Shown in pieces: positions 10,901 through 20,824 of a stretch of DNA of 64,000 bases; within the stretch, counting starts at the first letter, position 1, and the number at the start of each line of letters is the position of its first letter. Below the pieces are notes generated by a model that ran no database searches, had not been told where the DNA came from, and saw nothing but the letters and a program-made list of their open reading frames with translations. Made by a program: the position numbers and the translations under genes. Source of the stretch: Thinopyrum elongatum (lineage: Eukaryota > Streptophyta > Magnoliopsida > Poales > Poaceae). The stretch spans positions 109,629,201-109,693,200 of the forward strand of contig CM022300.1 of assembly GCA_011799875.1 (NCBI GenBank). Direction: 5' to 3'.

Positions 10901-12013
10901 AGCAATGAATTCTATTTCTTGCTCAGTGGTGTTGCGGACGAGCCACTCCTCCACCCGGACCTGCTTTTCGACCGTGGAGTCAAAGAATCGCCGCACGTCT
11001 TCTTCGAGCGGCACGTCCCAAGTTGCTTCAACGCTGTGCGCATTGCAGAGCGGCATCATAGCGATGATTGCACTCAATGCGGAGTTGTTGCAAAGGGGCA
11101 CGATGTGCTTCGGCAGCGTGAACGCCTTGTCGCGCTTCTCTGGATCTGTCTCTTGCTTGAACAGTTCTCGCATGAAGAAGTCGTGCTGCAGAACTGTGAA
11201 GTTGTTGATCAGTCCAGGGCGCAGCCGCATGATATCGGCTGGGTTCTTCCAATCAGAGGCCGGCCTTCCTCTCTGCTGCAGAGGAGCAATGCGTCGGCGG
11301 AGAAAGTCTGCGCCAACCATCCCTATGGTGAGCCCGGCCTCCTTGAGCTGTATGATCCTGGTAGCGGCAATCTCCAGCTTTTTGTCCTGGGGATCCAGAT
11401 CGCTCCAGTCCGTGCCACGCGCTGCTGGGGTCTTGCGAAGCTCACAGTATGGTGGCGGCTCGTCGTCAATGATCCAACACCATTCAGACCGGATTTCTCC
11501 CCATCTTGGGCGGAGATCCCCCTTCAGATAATGCTCCTTGGCGCCCAATCTTGAAACGAACGAGACGCCAACAGTGAGAGGCTCCCCCTTTTCAGCACGG
11601 GGAGTGAAGTAATGCCTGAACATCGCGGTGTTGGGTGCGACGCCGACGAAGTTCTCGCACAGATGCGCAAATATTGCCATGGTGGATACGGCATTCGGTG
11701 TGAGATCCAGCAGACGGAGATTGAAGGTGTACATGACGTCGCTGAAGAAATCCGAGTACGGTGGGCAGAGCCCGCACCAAAAGTAGCAAGCGAAGAAGGG
11801 GTACTTGCTCACTTCGCTCTCGTCGGTGGCTGGGCGAACGCGGGTGGCCGGATGCGCCTTGGTCCTCACGGCCCACATGCCTTGGAACTTGGCCTTCAGA
11901 TCCGCCCCCGTGAGCGTCGGAGCGAAGAGCGCGTACTTCTGCCTCTTCAACTGCGCCTGGGTCTCCGTCCTTGAGGACTTCCCCGTCTTCCCCTTTTCTC
12001 CTTTGGGAGGCAT
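7982..12013 (-). CDS. Antisense gene of element A: Transposase_28-type protein, apparently intact
   Basis: Four exons on the minus strand: 12013-10380, 10296-10130, 10054-9833 and 9735-7982, each intron with GT...AG ends (83, 75 and 97 nt). Phases agree at all three junctions and the sum is 3,777 nt, giving 1,258 residues with no internal stop. Residues about 70-250 match the 'putative gypsy type transposon' (Transposase_28, PF04195) style: YPFFACYFWCGLCPPYSDFF followed by L-x-x-L-x-P-N and FVGVAPNTAMFRHYF. Next come an acidic/Ser-rich linker, a proline-rich part, an Ala/Lys-rich stretch (ADKLAADKLAADKLADEEAA), a long coiled coil (about 864-1,120) and a small helical C-terminus with NPGVDFSNIF. 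The ATG follows a TATA box by about 160 nt. Its function is unknown; despite the domain name, no transposase catalytic residues are evident. Confidence 0.7.
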
Positions 12014-12170
12014 GGCGAAGGCGGAGCTGAGGACCGAGGGAGATGCGAACGCGCGCGGTGGCGGAGGATTGGGAAACCGCTTTGTTTTGGAGCGGAGGAA
12101 GAAGAAGAAGGCGGAGATTTGGAGATCGAGAATGGTGAGAGGGGTGTGTGAGTGCTTCTGCAGGTCCCTC

Positions 12171-12178
12171 CTTTTATG
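12171..12178 (-). promoter_or_regulatory. TATA box of the antisense gene
   Basis: The minus strand reads CCCCATAAAAGGAGGG, about 158 nt before the ATG at 12,013. It is followed by a C/T-rich leader (CTCTCACC, CTTCTTCTTC) typical of grass 5' untranslated regions. This supports transcription opposite to the LTR. Confidence 0.55.
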
Positions 12179-12387
12179 GGGAAAGATGCGGAACCATCCG
12201 CCCCTTCGTCATTCGAGATAACTGCGCACGCTTCCCACGCTCCACATTCAACGCGCGACGCATGGGAGAGCGTGCAATTAAACAGCATAGAGACGTTTCG
12301 GCTTATCCCAGCCACGCGTGCCTGTGCACTGTTTGGGCCTGGCCCAACAACGCCCGGCACCGTGTGTGGCCCAGGCCCGGGGGCTCC

Positions 12388-13398
12388 TGTTGGTGTACTA
12401 GAATAGGGGTACCCTAGTACCCCGTACTTGTGCATGGGCAGTAGTAGCATCCCGCGGCCAGGCTTGCGGGAGGACAGCCAGAGAGAAGCTCAAGATTATT
12501 AAGCCATTCAAGAACAAAGTATACAAAGCAAGAGTTAAGGCCCCGGCAAGAGGAGCTTGCCGGAAGGGACAGCTGAGGCCCAGCCTGAGGTTTGCTGTAG
12601 CAGAGTACTTGCCGCGGCAAGGTACTTGCCCTGGCAAGTCATTGGCTGCGGCAAGGTATTGGCTGCGGCAAGATAGCAGCTGCGGCAAGGTACTTGCCCC
12701 GGCAAGTTACCTTGCGCGGCAAGCTATGGGTTGCGGCAAGCTGTCAGGTGTGGCAAGGTCTTGCCGCGGCAAGCGTTACTGTACCACTGTGCTACTGTGC
12801 TGCTCCGGTGCCTCTGCCAGCGTGGCGCTCTGGGTCCTTCCAAGCGTGTGTGGCAGGGCACTGTGTAGACGGCGGTACACTGTAGCTAGCGGTGCAGGAG
12901 CAGGTGGGATAGGCTTTTTCCACGTCCAAGACGTCCGGATACATGTATCTGGACAGCTAAGGCATGGGCATTTAATGCCCTTGTCCCCTGCTGTCAGTGG
13001 TAGGTAGGACATGTCATCCTGGTAATAATGGCCTTACTGTAGCAACTTTCCACCTCTACCTTTACTGTTTGCCACCTGTTGGTGACCCCTTTGTGCATAT
13101 AAAAGGAGGCCCATAGGCAACGTGGAGGGGGGAGGGGAACTGGGAGATGGAGAACTCCAGTATTGTACGCAGCTACTCTGTACTGTAGCGCTCCTGGAGC
13201 TAGAACAATCATACAGATAATAAACCAAAAAGCAGGAGTAGGGTTTTACGCATCCGTGCGGCCCGAACCTGGGTAAATCTCTCTCGTGCACTGTCGTGTT
13301 CTTCGCTAGATTTGCTCCTCGTGCGACCGTCTCTCCCTGCCGAACGAAAAGGGGTCCTTCCCTGGGTCCCATAGGTGATCGCGGATTCGTCCCCGACA
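12388..13398 (+). repeat. 3' LTR of element A
   Basis: 1,011 bases, TG...CA ended (TGTTGGTG ... CCCCGACA). TATA-type CATATAAAAGG lies near 13,097 and a C-rich leader follows. The bases left of it (CCCGGGGGCTCC) are a plausible polypurine-rich primer for plus-strand synthesis. A cluster of palindromes built on CTTGCCGCGGCAAG occupies its first third. No second copy of this LTR is in the window. Confidence 0.7.
12603..12776. repeat. Cluster of TTGCCGCGGCAA-type palindromes inside the LTR
   Basis: About ten variants of the 14-bp palindrome CTTGCCGCGGCAAG, or its right half GCGGCAAG, are packed into 175 bp, spaced 14-20 bases apart. Perfect or near-perfect copies lie at about 12,609, 12,627, 12,691 and 12,762; the others keep only the right arm. 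Single copies are scattered through the element body. Confidence 0.75.
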
Positions 13399-14038
13399 CG
13401 CCCATTCGGCCATGGCAGCATCAAAGTCGGCCCACGTACTTGTGCGGCCATTGACGGCGATGAACTCGGCGTGGCGAGATGCCATCGCTTCCTTACCATG
13501 TCTGCGGTCGCGGGTGGGAGGAACGCGGCGCGGCGGGATGCCATCGCTTCCTTACCAGTTGTTGTGCGCCGCGGTGCCATGAACGACGCTTGGAGAGAGT
13601 TCTGGGACGGAGTGGCCGGAAAGCCATACAGTGCGCTGGTTTTTAAGAGCTCAACGACAAACGACGAAGGAAATTTGGCTTCCCTTACGATCTTGCTCAT
13701 TCATTATCGCAGACGGTTCATCTACGTCGTCTCCGGAAATAGTGTGCGCTGAGCCTATTGTGTGTTGCGTTATGATTGGCCGGAACCCCAGCCACGCGGA
13801 TCGCGCGTGTGCACCGTAAGATGCGCCGCGATCGAACGGCAATCCACGTCCCTTACATCACACCCGTGCAACTGTAGCTGGATTGGATTTATATGCGCTA
13901 AATGCCTAGAAAATGCACATAATACCCTAAGTATGGTAAATGAGCCCGGAAAAATGCCAAATTTGAACACGGTGATTTGCAGGTGTATGTTCATTGTAGA
14001 AAAAAACTCAAGGGCAAAGAACAAAGAAAATTTGGATT
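13399..14038. other. CACTA interior between two inserted retroelements
   Basis: GC-rich non-coding sequence with a duplicated GATGCCATCGCTTCCTTACCA block (13,479 and 13,538), followed at about 13,706-13,752 by one copy of the inverted subterminal motif (CGCAGACGGTTCATCTACG...AATAGTGTGCGCTG). The last 160 bases are the end of one ~500-bp array B unit, which resumes at 20,825 after the insertion. No gene is supported. Confidence 0.5.
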
Positions 14039-15615
14039 TGATACGTCTCCAACGTATCTATAATTTTTGATTGTTCCATGCTATTATATTATCTGTTTTG
14101 GATGTTTTATATGCATTAATATGCTATTTTATATTATTTTTGGGACTAACCTATTAACCCAGAGCCCAGTGCCAGTGCCAGTTTCTATTTTTTCCTTGTT
14201 TTTGAGTATCGCAGAAAAGGAATACCAAACGGAATAAAACTTTCGCGATGATTTTTCTTGGACTAGAAGGAAACCAGGAGACTTGGAGATGAAGTCGGAG
14301 GAGCCACGAGGCGGCCACAAGGACGAAGGGCGTGCCCCCCACCCTTGTGGGCCCCTCGTGCACCTCCTGACCTAATTCTTTCGCCTATATATTCCCATAT
14401 ATCCCCAAACCAACAGAGGCATCCACGAAAAGACTTTTCCACTGCCGCAACCTTCTATACCCGTGAGATCCCATCTAGGGACCTTTTTCGGCACCCTGCC
14501 GGAGGGGGATTCGATCACGGAGGGCTTCTACATCAACACCATTGCCCTTCCGATGAAGCGTGAGTAGTTTACCACAGACCTACGGGTCCATAGCTAGTAG
14601 CTAGATGGCTTCTTCTCTCTCTTTGGTTCTTAATACCATGTTCTCCTCGATGTTCTTGGAGATCTATTCGATGTAATACTTTTTTGCGGTGTGTTTGCCG
14701 AGATCCGATGAATTGTGGATTTATGATCAGCTTATCTATGAATATTATTTGAATCTTCTCTGAATTCTTATATGCATGATTTGATATCTTTGTAATTCTC
14801 TTCGAACTATCGGTTTGGGTTGGCCAACTAGATTGGTTTTTCTTGCAATGGGAGAAGTGCTTAGCTTTGGGTTCAATCTTGCGGTGTCCTTTCCTAGTGA
14901 CAGTAGGGGCAGCAAGGCACGTATTGTATTGTTGTCATCGAGGATAAAAAGATGGGGTTTTCATCATGTTGCTTGAGTTAATTCCTCTACATCATGTCAT
15001 CTTACTTAATGCATTACTCCGTTCTTTATGAACTTAATACTCTAGATGCATGCTGGATAGCAGTCGATGTGTGGAGTAATAGTAGTAGATGCAGAATCAT
15101 TTCAGTCTACTTGACACGGACGTGATGCCTATATTCATGATCATTGCCTTAGATATCGTCATAACTTTGCGCTTTTCTATCAATTGCTCGGCAGTAATTT
15201 GTTCACCCATCGTATTATTTTCTATCTTGAGAGAAGCCTCTAGTGAAACCTATGGCCCCCGGGTCTATTTTCCATCATATAATCATCTATTTTCCATCAT
15301 ATTAGTTTCCGATCTACTATTTTGCAATCTTTTACTTTCCGATCTATAAAACAAAAATACCAAAAATATTTACTTTATCGTTTATCTATCTCTATCAGAT
15401 CTCACTTTTGCAAATAACCATGAAGGGATTGACAACCCCTTTATCGCGTTGGGTGCAAGTTGTTTGATTGTTTGTGCAGGTATTCGGTGATTTGTGCGTT
15501 GTCTCCTACTGGATTGATACCTTGGTTCTCAAACTGAGGGAAATACTTATCTCTACTTTGCTGCATCACCCTTTCCTCTTCAAGGGAAAAACCAACGCAA
15601 GCTCAAGAAGTAGCA
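14039..15615 (+). repeat. 5' LTR of the non-autonomous Athila-like element
   Basis: 1,577 bases from TGATACGTCTCC to AAGAAGTAGCA. The promoter candidate is CCTATATATTCCC at about 14,384. It differs from the 3' LTR by small indels (for example, CAGTGC is repeated near 14,166, and about ten bases after CCAAACGGA are missing near 14,230) and scattered substitutions, so the insertion is not very recent. Confidence 0.9.
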
Positions 15616-15626
15616 GGAAGAATTTC

Positions 15627-15644
15627 TGGCGTCGTTGCCGGGGA
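15627..15644 (+). promoter_or_regulatory. Primer binding site (tRNA-Asp type)
   Basis: TGGCGTCGTTGCCGGGGA lies 11 bases after the LTR. It is complementary to the 3' end of plant tRNA-Asp(GTC) (...CCCCGGCAACGGCGCCA) except for one T; the second copy at 61,756 has the exact match. It primes minus-strand DNA synthesis. Confidence 0.75.
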
Positions 15645-15843
15645 GATCTACGCCAAGTCAAGACATACCAAGTACCCATCATAAACTCTCATCTCTTGCA
15701 TTACATTATTCGCCATTTGCCTCTCGTTTTCCTCTCCCCCACTTCTAAAATGATTTTCGAAAAGATTTGCCTTTTTCTTCGCCCTTCTTTTTGCCTTTTC
15801 TCTCGCTGCCCTCTTGTTTTCTTAAGTTCGCCTTTCTATCGTT

Positions 15844-16440
15844 ATGGCTGAATAAAAAAGGGTTAAGGGTTGTCTCCCGAGTTTTAATTCTTTAGATAGC
15901 CCCTCTATCCTCTCTAAGCTCATAAATAATGATGCTACGAAAAGACCTACCGGGGTTGTTAATAAGAATTTTAACAATTTTGATGAAGATTACCCCGGAA
16001 TTTTTCGTTATCTGCTTGATGAATCTTTGAAAGATGCTTGGGATAGACTGTTGAGGATCCGAGCTAGCTATGTGCCCCAATATCATATTGAGATATACTT
16101 GAAAAGCTTTTATATTGGTTTACCCCCTTCTTTTAAGCAAGTTTTGGATTCTATATTTGAAAATGGTTTTCTTAAAGGGGATGCCATCTATACTTATGAA
16201 AAGATGAAAACTATATTTGGGCACTCCAAAGGTGAAAATGTTGAATCAACTACTCTTATGTGCTTTTATCAAAATGAAATAATCCAAGAAATGAAGGCTA
16301 GTTTAGATGCAAATTTTCGAAGTGTGCTTAATATTTCTTCCACCATTAATGGCCACGTACTTACACAAAATAGAAAGATAAGCGCTCTGGACAAGAAATT
16401 CTCTCTTTACTACCAAAAGGGAGAAGACGACAATACCTAG
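15844..16440 (+). pseudogene. gag-like frame of the non-autonomous element (nonsense at codon 4)
   Basis: The ATG at 15,844 opens a frame that stops at codon 4 (TAA, 15,853-15,855) and then stays open to 16,440. It reads KRVKGCLPSFNSLDSP, then FDEDYPGIFRYLLDESLKDAW, RASYVPQYHIEIYLKSFYIG and FENGFLKGDA. The DAWDRLL...YLKSFYIGLPPSFKQVLD section has the shape of a plant retrotransposon gag helical domain, in which capsid helices assemble the particle. No CCHC zinc knuckle follows. The end of the frame runs straight into the shared non-coding tail (TGTTTTTATGCCTAGC), so only a gag piece was kept as cargo. Confidence 0.65.
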
Positions 16441-19241
16441 ATCTATTCGTGTTTTTATGCCTAGCTAAGGGCGTTAAACAATAGCGCTTGTTGGGAGGCA
16501 ACCCAATTTTATTTTTGTTTTTGATTTTTTGGTTCTGTTTTGCAATAAATAATTCACCTAGCCTCTGGTTAGATGTGGTTTTATGTTTTAATTAGTGTTT
16601 GTGCCAAGTAAGACATTTGGGATGGCTTACAGTGATAGTTGATTTGATCTTGCTGAAAAACAGAAACTTTTGCATTCAGTCTCAGAATTTTAATAATTCA
16701 CTGGAGCGTTTAAAAACCCTGAATTTTTTTATACGAGATTCATATACAAATTTACTATGTTTTCCTAATATTTAAGAATTTTTGGAGTTATATAAGTATT
16801 AGAAAAATTCGTATCTTCACAGACTGTTCTGTTTTTGACAGATTCTGTTTTCTTTGTGTTGTTTGCTTATTTTGATGAATCTATGGGTAGTATCGGGGGG
16901 TATGAACCATGGAAAAGTTGGAATACAGTAGATATTACATCAATATAAATAAATAATGAGTTCACAACAGTACCAAAAGTGGTGATTTATTTTCTTATAC
17001 TAACGGAGCTTATGAGATTTTCTGTTGAGTTTTGTGTTGTGAAGTTTTCAAGTTTTTGGGTAAGAATTTGATGGACTATGGAATAAGGAGTGGCAAGGGC
17101 CTAAGCTTGGCGATGCCCAAGGCACCCCAAGGTAATATTCAAGGACAACCAAGAGCCTAAGCTTGGGGATGCCCCGGAAGGCATCCCCTCTTTCGTCTTC
17201 GTCTATCGGTAACTTTACTTGAGGCTATATTTTTATTCACCACATGATACGTGTTTTGCTTGGAGCGTCTTTTATAATTTGAGTCTTGCTTTTTAGTTTG
17301 CCACAATCATCCTTGCTGTACACACCTTTTGAGAGGGAAACGCATGAATCATGATTTATTAGAATACTCTATGTGCTTCACTTATATCTTTTGAGCTAGG
17401 CAATTTTGCTCTAGTGCTTCACTTATATCTTTTTAGAGCACGGCGGTGGCTTTATTTTATAGAAATTGTTGAACTCTCATGCTTCAATTATATTATTTTG
17501 AGAGTCTTTAAACAGCATGGTAATTTGCTTTGTTTATAAATTTAGTCCTAATATGATAGGCATCCAAGAGGGATATAATAAAAACTTTCATATTAAGTGC
17601 ATTGAATACTATGAGAAGTTTGATTCCTTATGATTGTTTTGAGATATAAAGATGGTGATATTAGAGTCATGCTAGTGAGTAATTGTGGATTTGAGAAATA
17701 CTTGTGTTAAGGTTAGTGATTCCTGTAGCATGCACGTATGGTGAACCATTATGTGAAGAAGTCGGAGCATGATTTATTTATTGATTGTCTTCCTTATGAG
17801 TGGCGGTCGGGGACGAGCGATGGTCTTTTCCTACAAATCTATCCCCCTAGGAGCATGCACGTAGTACTTTGTTTCAATAACTAATAAATTTTTGCAATAA
17901 GTATGTGAGTTCTTTATGACTAATGTTGAGTCCATGGATTATACGCACTCTCACCCTTCCACCATTGCTAGCCTCTCTAGTGCCACGCAACTTTCGCCGG
18001 TACCATACACCCACCATATACCTTCCTCAAAACAGCCACCATACCTACCTATTATGGCATTTCCATAGCCATTCCGAGATATATTTCCATGCAACTTTCC
18101 ACCGTTCCGTTTATTATGACACGCATCATCATTGTCATATTGCTTTGCATGATCATGTAGTTGACATTGTATTTGTGGCAAAGCCAACGTTCATAATTCT
18201 TTCATACATGTCACTCTTGATTCATTGCACATCCCGGTACACCGCCAGAGGCATTCATATAGAGTCATATTTTGTTCTAAGAATCGAGTTGTAATTCTTG
18301 AGTTGTAAGTAAATAAAAGTGTGATGATCTTCATTATTAGAGCATTGTCCCATGTGAGGAAAGGATGATGGAGACTATGATTCCCCCACAAGTCGGGATG
18401 AGACTCCAGACGAAAAAAAGAGAGAAGGCCCAAATAAAAAAATGAGAGAAAAGAGGGAAGGGGCAATGTTACTATCCTTTTACTATACTTGTGCTTCAAA
18501 GTAGCACCCTGATCTTCATGATAGAGAGTCTCGTATGTTGTCACTTTCATTTACTAGTGGGAATTTTTCATTATAGAACTTGGCTTGTATATTCCAATGA
18601 TGGGCTTCCTCAAATTGCCCTAGGTCTTCGTGAGCAAGCAAGTTGGATGCACACCCACTTAGTTTCTTTTTGAGCTTTCATAAAATTATAGCTCTAGTGC
18701 ATCCGTTGCATGGCAATCCCTACTCACTCACATTGAAATCTATTGATGGGCATCTCCATAGCCCGTTGATACGCCTAGTTGATGTGAGACTATCTCCCTC
18801 TTTTTGTCTTCTCCACAACCACTTTCTATTCCACCCATAGTGCTATGTCCATGGCTCACACTCATGTATTGCGTGAAAGTTGAAAAAGTTTGAGAACATC
18901 AAAAGTATGAAACAATTGCTTGGCTTGTCATCGGGGTTGTGCATGATTTGAATATTTTGTGTGATGAAGATGGAGCATAGCCAGACTATATGATTTTGTA
19001 GGGATAAGCTTTCTTTGGCCATGTTATTTTGAGAAGACATAATTGCCTTGTTAGTATGCTTGAAGTATTATTGTTTTTATGTCAATATTAAACTTTTGTT
19101 TTGAATCTTACGGATTTGAACATTCATGCCACAATAAAGAAAATTACATGGATAAATATGTTAGGTAGCATTCCACATCAAAAATTCTGTTTTTATCATT
19201 TACCTACTCGAGGACGAGCATAAATTAAGCTTGGGGATGCT
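16441..19241. other. Non-coding interior of the non-autonomous element, with internal PPT-like copies
   Basis: No frame above 125 codons looks real. The region starts with a short conserved sequence (GCGCTTGTTGGGAGGC) also found after the other element's cargo (62,900). Near 17,102 and 17,158 are two copies of TAAGCTTGG(G/C)GATGCCC, the second matching the terminal polypurine-like tract at 19,227 (TTAAGCTTGGGGATGC). The second is also the left arm of a perfect 9-bp inverted repeat (GGGGATGCC / GGCATCCCC, loop CCGGAA). These may act as internal primers or as a structure in the RNA. Confidence 0.55.
19227..19241 (+). promoter_or_regulatory. Polypurine-like tract before the 3' LTR
   Basis: TTAAGCTTGGGGATGCT directly precedes the LTR start TGATATG. 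It is the expected plus-strand primer site; it is only moderately purine-rich, as in other elements with this LTR type. Confidence 0.6.
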
Positions 19242-20824
19242 TGATATGTCTCCAACGTATCTATAATTTTTGATTCTTCCATGCTATTATATTATCTATT
19301 TGGGATGTTTTATATGCATTAATATGCTATTTTATATTATTTTTGGGACTCACCTATTAACCTAGAGCCCAGTGCCAGTTTCTGTTTTTTTCCTTGTTTT
19401 TGAGTATCGCAGAAAAGGAATACCAAACGGAGTCCAAACGGAATAAAACTTTTGCGATGATTTTTCTTGGACCAGAAGGAAACCAGGAGACTTGGAGATG
19501 AAGTCAGAGGAGCCACGAGGCGGCCACAAGGACGGAGGGCGCGCCCCCCACCCTTGTGGGCCCCTCGTGCACCTCCTGACCTAATTCTTTCGCCTATATA
19601 TTCCCATATATCCCCAAACCAACAGAGGCATCCACGAAAAGACTTTTCCACCGCCGCAACCTTCTGTACCCATGAGATCCCATCTAGGGACCTTTACCGG
19701 CACCCTGCCGGAGGGGGATTCGATCACGAAGGGCTTCTACATCAACACCATTGCCCTTCCGATGAAGCGTGAGTAGTTTACCACAGACCTATGGGTCCAT
19801 AGCTAGTAGCTAGATGGCTGCTTCTCTCTCTTTGGTTCTCAATACCATGTTCTCCTTGATGTTCTTGGAGATCTATTTGATGTAATACTTTTTTGCAGTG
19901 TGTTTGCCGAGATCTGATGAATTGTGGATTTATGATCAGCTTATCTATGAATATTATTTGAATCTTGTATGAATTCTTATATGCATGATTTGATATCTTT
20001 GTAAATCTCCTCGAACTATCGGTTTGGTTTGGCCAACTAGATTGGTTTTTCTTGCAATGGGAGAAGTGCTTAGCTTTGGGTTCAATCTTGCGGTGTCCTT
20101 TCTCAGTGACAGTAGGGGCAGCAAGGCACGTATTGTATTGTTGCCATCGAGGATAAAAAGATGGGGTTTTCATCATATTGCTTGAGATAATTCATCTACA
20201 TCATGTCATCTTACTTAATGCATTACTCCGTTCTTTATGAACTTAATACTCTAGATGCATGCTGGATAGCGGTCGATGTGTGGAGTAATAGTATTAGATG
20301 TAGAATCATTTCGGTCTACCTGACATGGACGTGATGCCTATATTCATGATCATTGCCTTAGATATCGTCATAACTTTGCGCTTTTCTATTAATTGCTCGG
20401 CAGTAATTTGTTCACCCATCGTATTATTTTCTATCTTGAGAGAAGCCTCTAGTGAAACCTATGGCCCCCGAGTCTATTTTCCATCATATAATCTTCTATT
20501 TTCCATCATATTAGTTTCCGATCTACTATTTTGCAATCTTTTACTTTCCGATCTATAAAACAAAAATACCAAAACTATTTACTTTATCATTTATCTATCT
20601 CTATCAGATCTTACTTTTGCAAATAACCATGAAGGGATTGACAACCCCTTTATCGCGTTGGGTGCAAGTTGTTTGATTGTTTGTGCAGGTATTCGGTGAT
20701 TTGTGCGTTGTCTCCTACTGGATTGATACCTTGGTTCTCAAACTGAGGGAAATACTTATCTCTACTTTGCTGCATCACCCTTTCCTCTTCAAGGGAAAAA
20801 CCAACACAAGCTCAAGAAGTAGCA
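19242..20824 (+). repeat. 3' LTR of the non-autonomous Athila-like element
   Basis: 1,583 bases from TGATATGTCTCC to AAGAAGTAGCA, followed by the TSD copy GGATT. It is the partner of 14,039-15,615. TATA candidate CCTATATATTCCC near 19,591. Confidence 0.9.

Larger units (their letters stand above)
7085..13398 (+). mobile_element. 5'-truncated Tat-type Gypsy element (element A) with antisense gene and 3' LTR
   Basis: The retained parts, left to right, are a non-coding stretch, an antisense four-exon gene (7,982-12,013) and an LTR (12,388-13,398). The LTR reads in plus orientation: it starts TGTTGGTGTACTAG, has CATATAAAAGG at about 13,097, and ends CCCCGACA. It is therefore the 3' LTR, and the order antisense gene then 3' LTR matches element B in this window, where gag-pol is retained. 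The 5' LTR, gag and pol are missing, and no matching TSD is found at the left side, so it is a truncated copy. Antisense extra genes between pol and the 3' LTR are known from Tat-lineage Gypsy elements; the lineage call here rests on that arrangement. Confidence 0.65.
14039..20824 (+). mobile_element. Complete non-autonomous Athila-like (Gypsy) LTR retrotransposon
   Basis: 6,786 bases flanked by the 5-bp TSD GGATT (14,034-14,038 and 20,825-20,829). It has two LTRs of 1,577 and 1,583 bases, a primer binding site complementary to tRNA-Asp, and a polypurine-like tract before the 3' LTR. The 3.6-kb interior has only one gag-like frame (about 200 codons, broken) and a long non-coding region; protease, reverse transcriptase and integrase are absent. 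It must have moved with proteins of a relative such as the Athila-type pol remnant at 31,092-34,318. The LTR start TGATACGTCTCCAACG is very common in wheat (I associate it with WHAM/Sabrina-type families). Confidence 0.9.

Noticed and set aside
20325..20558. Frame in the LTR of the Athila-like element (also at 15,089 and 61,290) as a conserved small gene
   Set aside because: It recurs because the LTRs are copies; it has no regular start context and changes length between copies.
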